From JBGPIK01 sp041484845 (GTDB lineage Bacteria; Desulfobacterota; Binatia; UBA9968), in NCBI GenBank assembly GCA_041484845.1, contig JBGPIK010000429.1, positions 1 through 5,759 of the forward strand: DNA of 5,759 nucleotides, read 5' to 3'. This document shows, piece after piece, positions 5,509-5,759 of this stretch. The notes beneath the pieces are model-generated. The model was not told the DNA's origin and searched no databases. It saw only the letters and a program-made list of their open reading frames with translations. Position 1 is the stretch's first letter; every line of letters starts with the position of its first letter. A program made the position numbers and the translations under genes.

Positions 5509-5515
5509 GTTAACC
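5502..5515 (+). repeat. Tandem duplication of the GTTAACC core
   Basis: Two adjacent copies of GTTAACC (5502-5508 and 5509-5515) lie exactly at the predicted R' of attC-like site 3. Either could provide the crossover G. Duplication of the core could arise from a recombination or insertion event at the site. Confidence 0.6.
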
Positions 5516-5665
5516 CTGAGAGTGAATTGATTTCTCCGACGAGCCAATTTTACGCTGCTTCCAACTGTTGCGTCTATCAGTTCAATCGCAAGAAATGTTT
5601 TAGCGAATCCTTGAATTGACTTTATAGTTGCATAAAAATCCTAGGTAGAAAGCCCTGAGAGGCCG

Positions 5666-5689
5666 ATCTGGCGCGGGTTTGAGCCAGAT
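5666..5689. other. Stem-loop in the terminal non-coding stretch
   Basis: ATCTGGC (5666-5672) and GCCAGAT (5683-5689) form a perfect 7-bp stem with a 10-base loop, followed by a smaller TTCAC (5709-5713) / GTGAA (5719-5723) hairpin. No poly-T tract follows, so it is not a typical intrinsic terminator. The rest of 5509-5759 holds no gene I can support; it may be the start of another cassette or the leader of a gene beyond the window. Confidence 0.35.
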
Positions 5690-5759
5690 AAGGATACTTC
5701 GGCTGGAGTTCACCAAAAGTGAAGTCTAGGAAGAGGTAGAAAATCAGTAAGAAAGTATC

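Noticed and set aside
5608..5650. TTGAAT/TTGACT near 5611-5621 as a promoter for a gene beyond the window
   Set aside because: No -10 box of acceptable quality lies 16-18 bases downstream of either hexamer.
1..5759. CRISPR array, tRNA or rRNA genes
   Set aside because: No regularly spaced identical repeats and no tRNA cloverleaf or rRNA-like segment was seen on either strand.

Overview
The window is a GC-rich bacterial segment from an organism I cannot name. The gene families and high GC fit an uncultivated soil or sediment lineage of proteobacterial or Desulfobacterota type, but this is a weak inference. It opens inside a large metabolic gene and then becomes an accessory region of small modules: two toxin-antitoxin pairs, a secreted zinc protease candidate, a transposase remnant, an orphan small protein, and recombination-site-like repeats.

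Layout. Positions 2-1789 (+) encode the 5'-truncated body of a thiamine-diphosphate enzyme of the acetolactate synthase superfamily. At 1946-2558 (+) lies a MazEF-type module with a clean promoter/operator, an intact ribbon-helix-helix antitoxin, and a MazF toxin broken by one in-frame TGA at 2277-2279. Positions 2553-2631 hold a degenerate integron attC-like site. A metzincin-type lipoprotein gene lies at 2626-3438 (-). After about 320 bases without a gene comes a RAYT (Y1) transposase remnant at 3822-4115 (+), cut off inside one of two near-identical direct repeats. At 4312-4924 (+) is a RelE/HigB (Gp49-like) toxin with an XRE antitoxin that overlaps it extensively.

The main discovery is at 4955-5508. 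Two attC-like sites (4955-5036 and 5424-5508) bracket a 128-residue orphan gene whose ATG lies 12 bases after a predicted crossover point and whose stop codon lies inside the closing attC core. The first 11 bases at the cassette junction (5030-5040) are the exact reverse complement of 5420-5430, as expected for one integron gene cassette of about 472 bp. The third site has R''-L''-L'-R' order, with an extrahelical G in L''. Together with the attC-like site behind mazF, this suggests a decayed integron cassette array. No integrase is visible, so it may be an integrase-less attC cluster or the far end of a longer array.

The toxin-antitoxin modules carry their own promoters, as such modules commonly do in cassette arrays, where they are thought to stabilise the array. 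The orphan cassette gene has no evident promoter or strong ribosome binding site. The last 250 bases (5509-5759) contain stem-loops but no supported gene.
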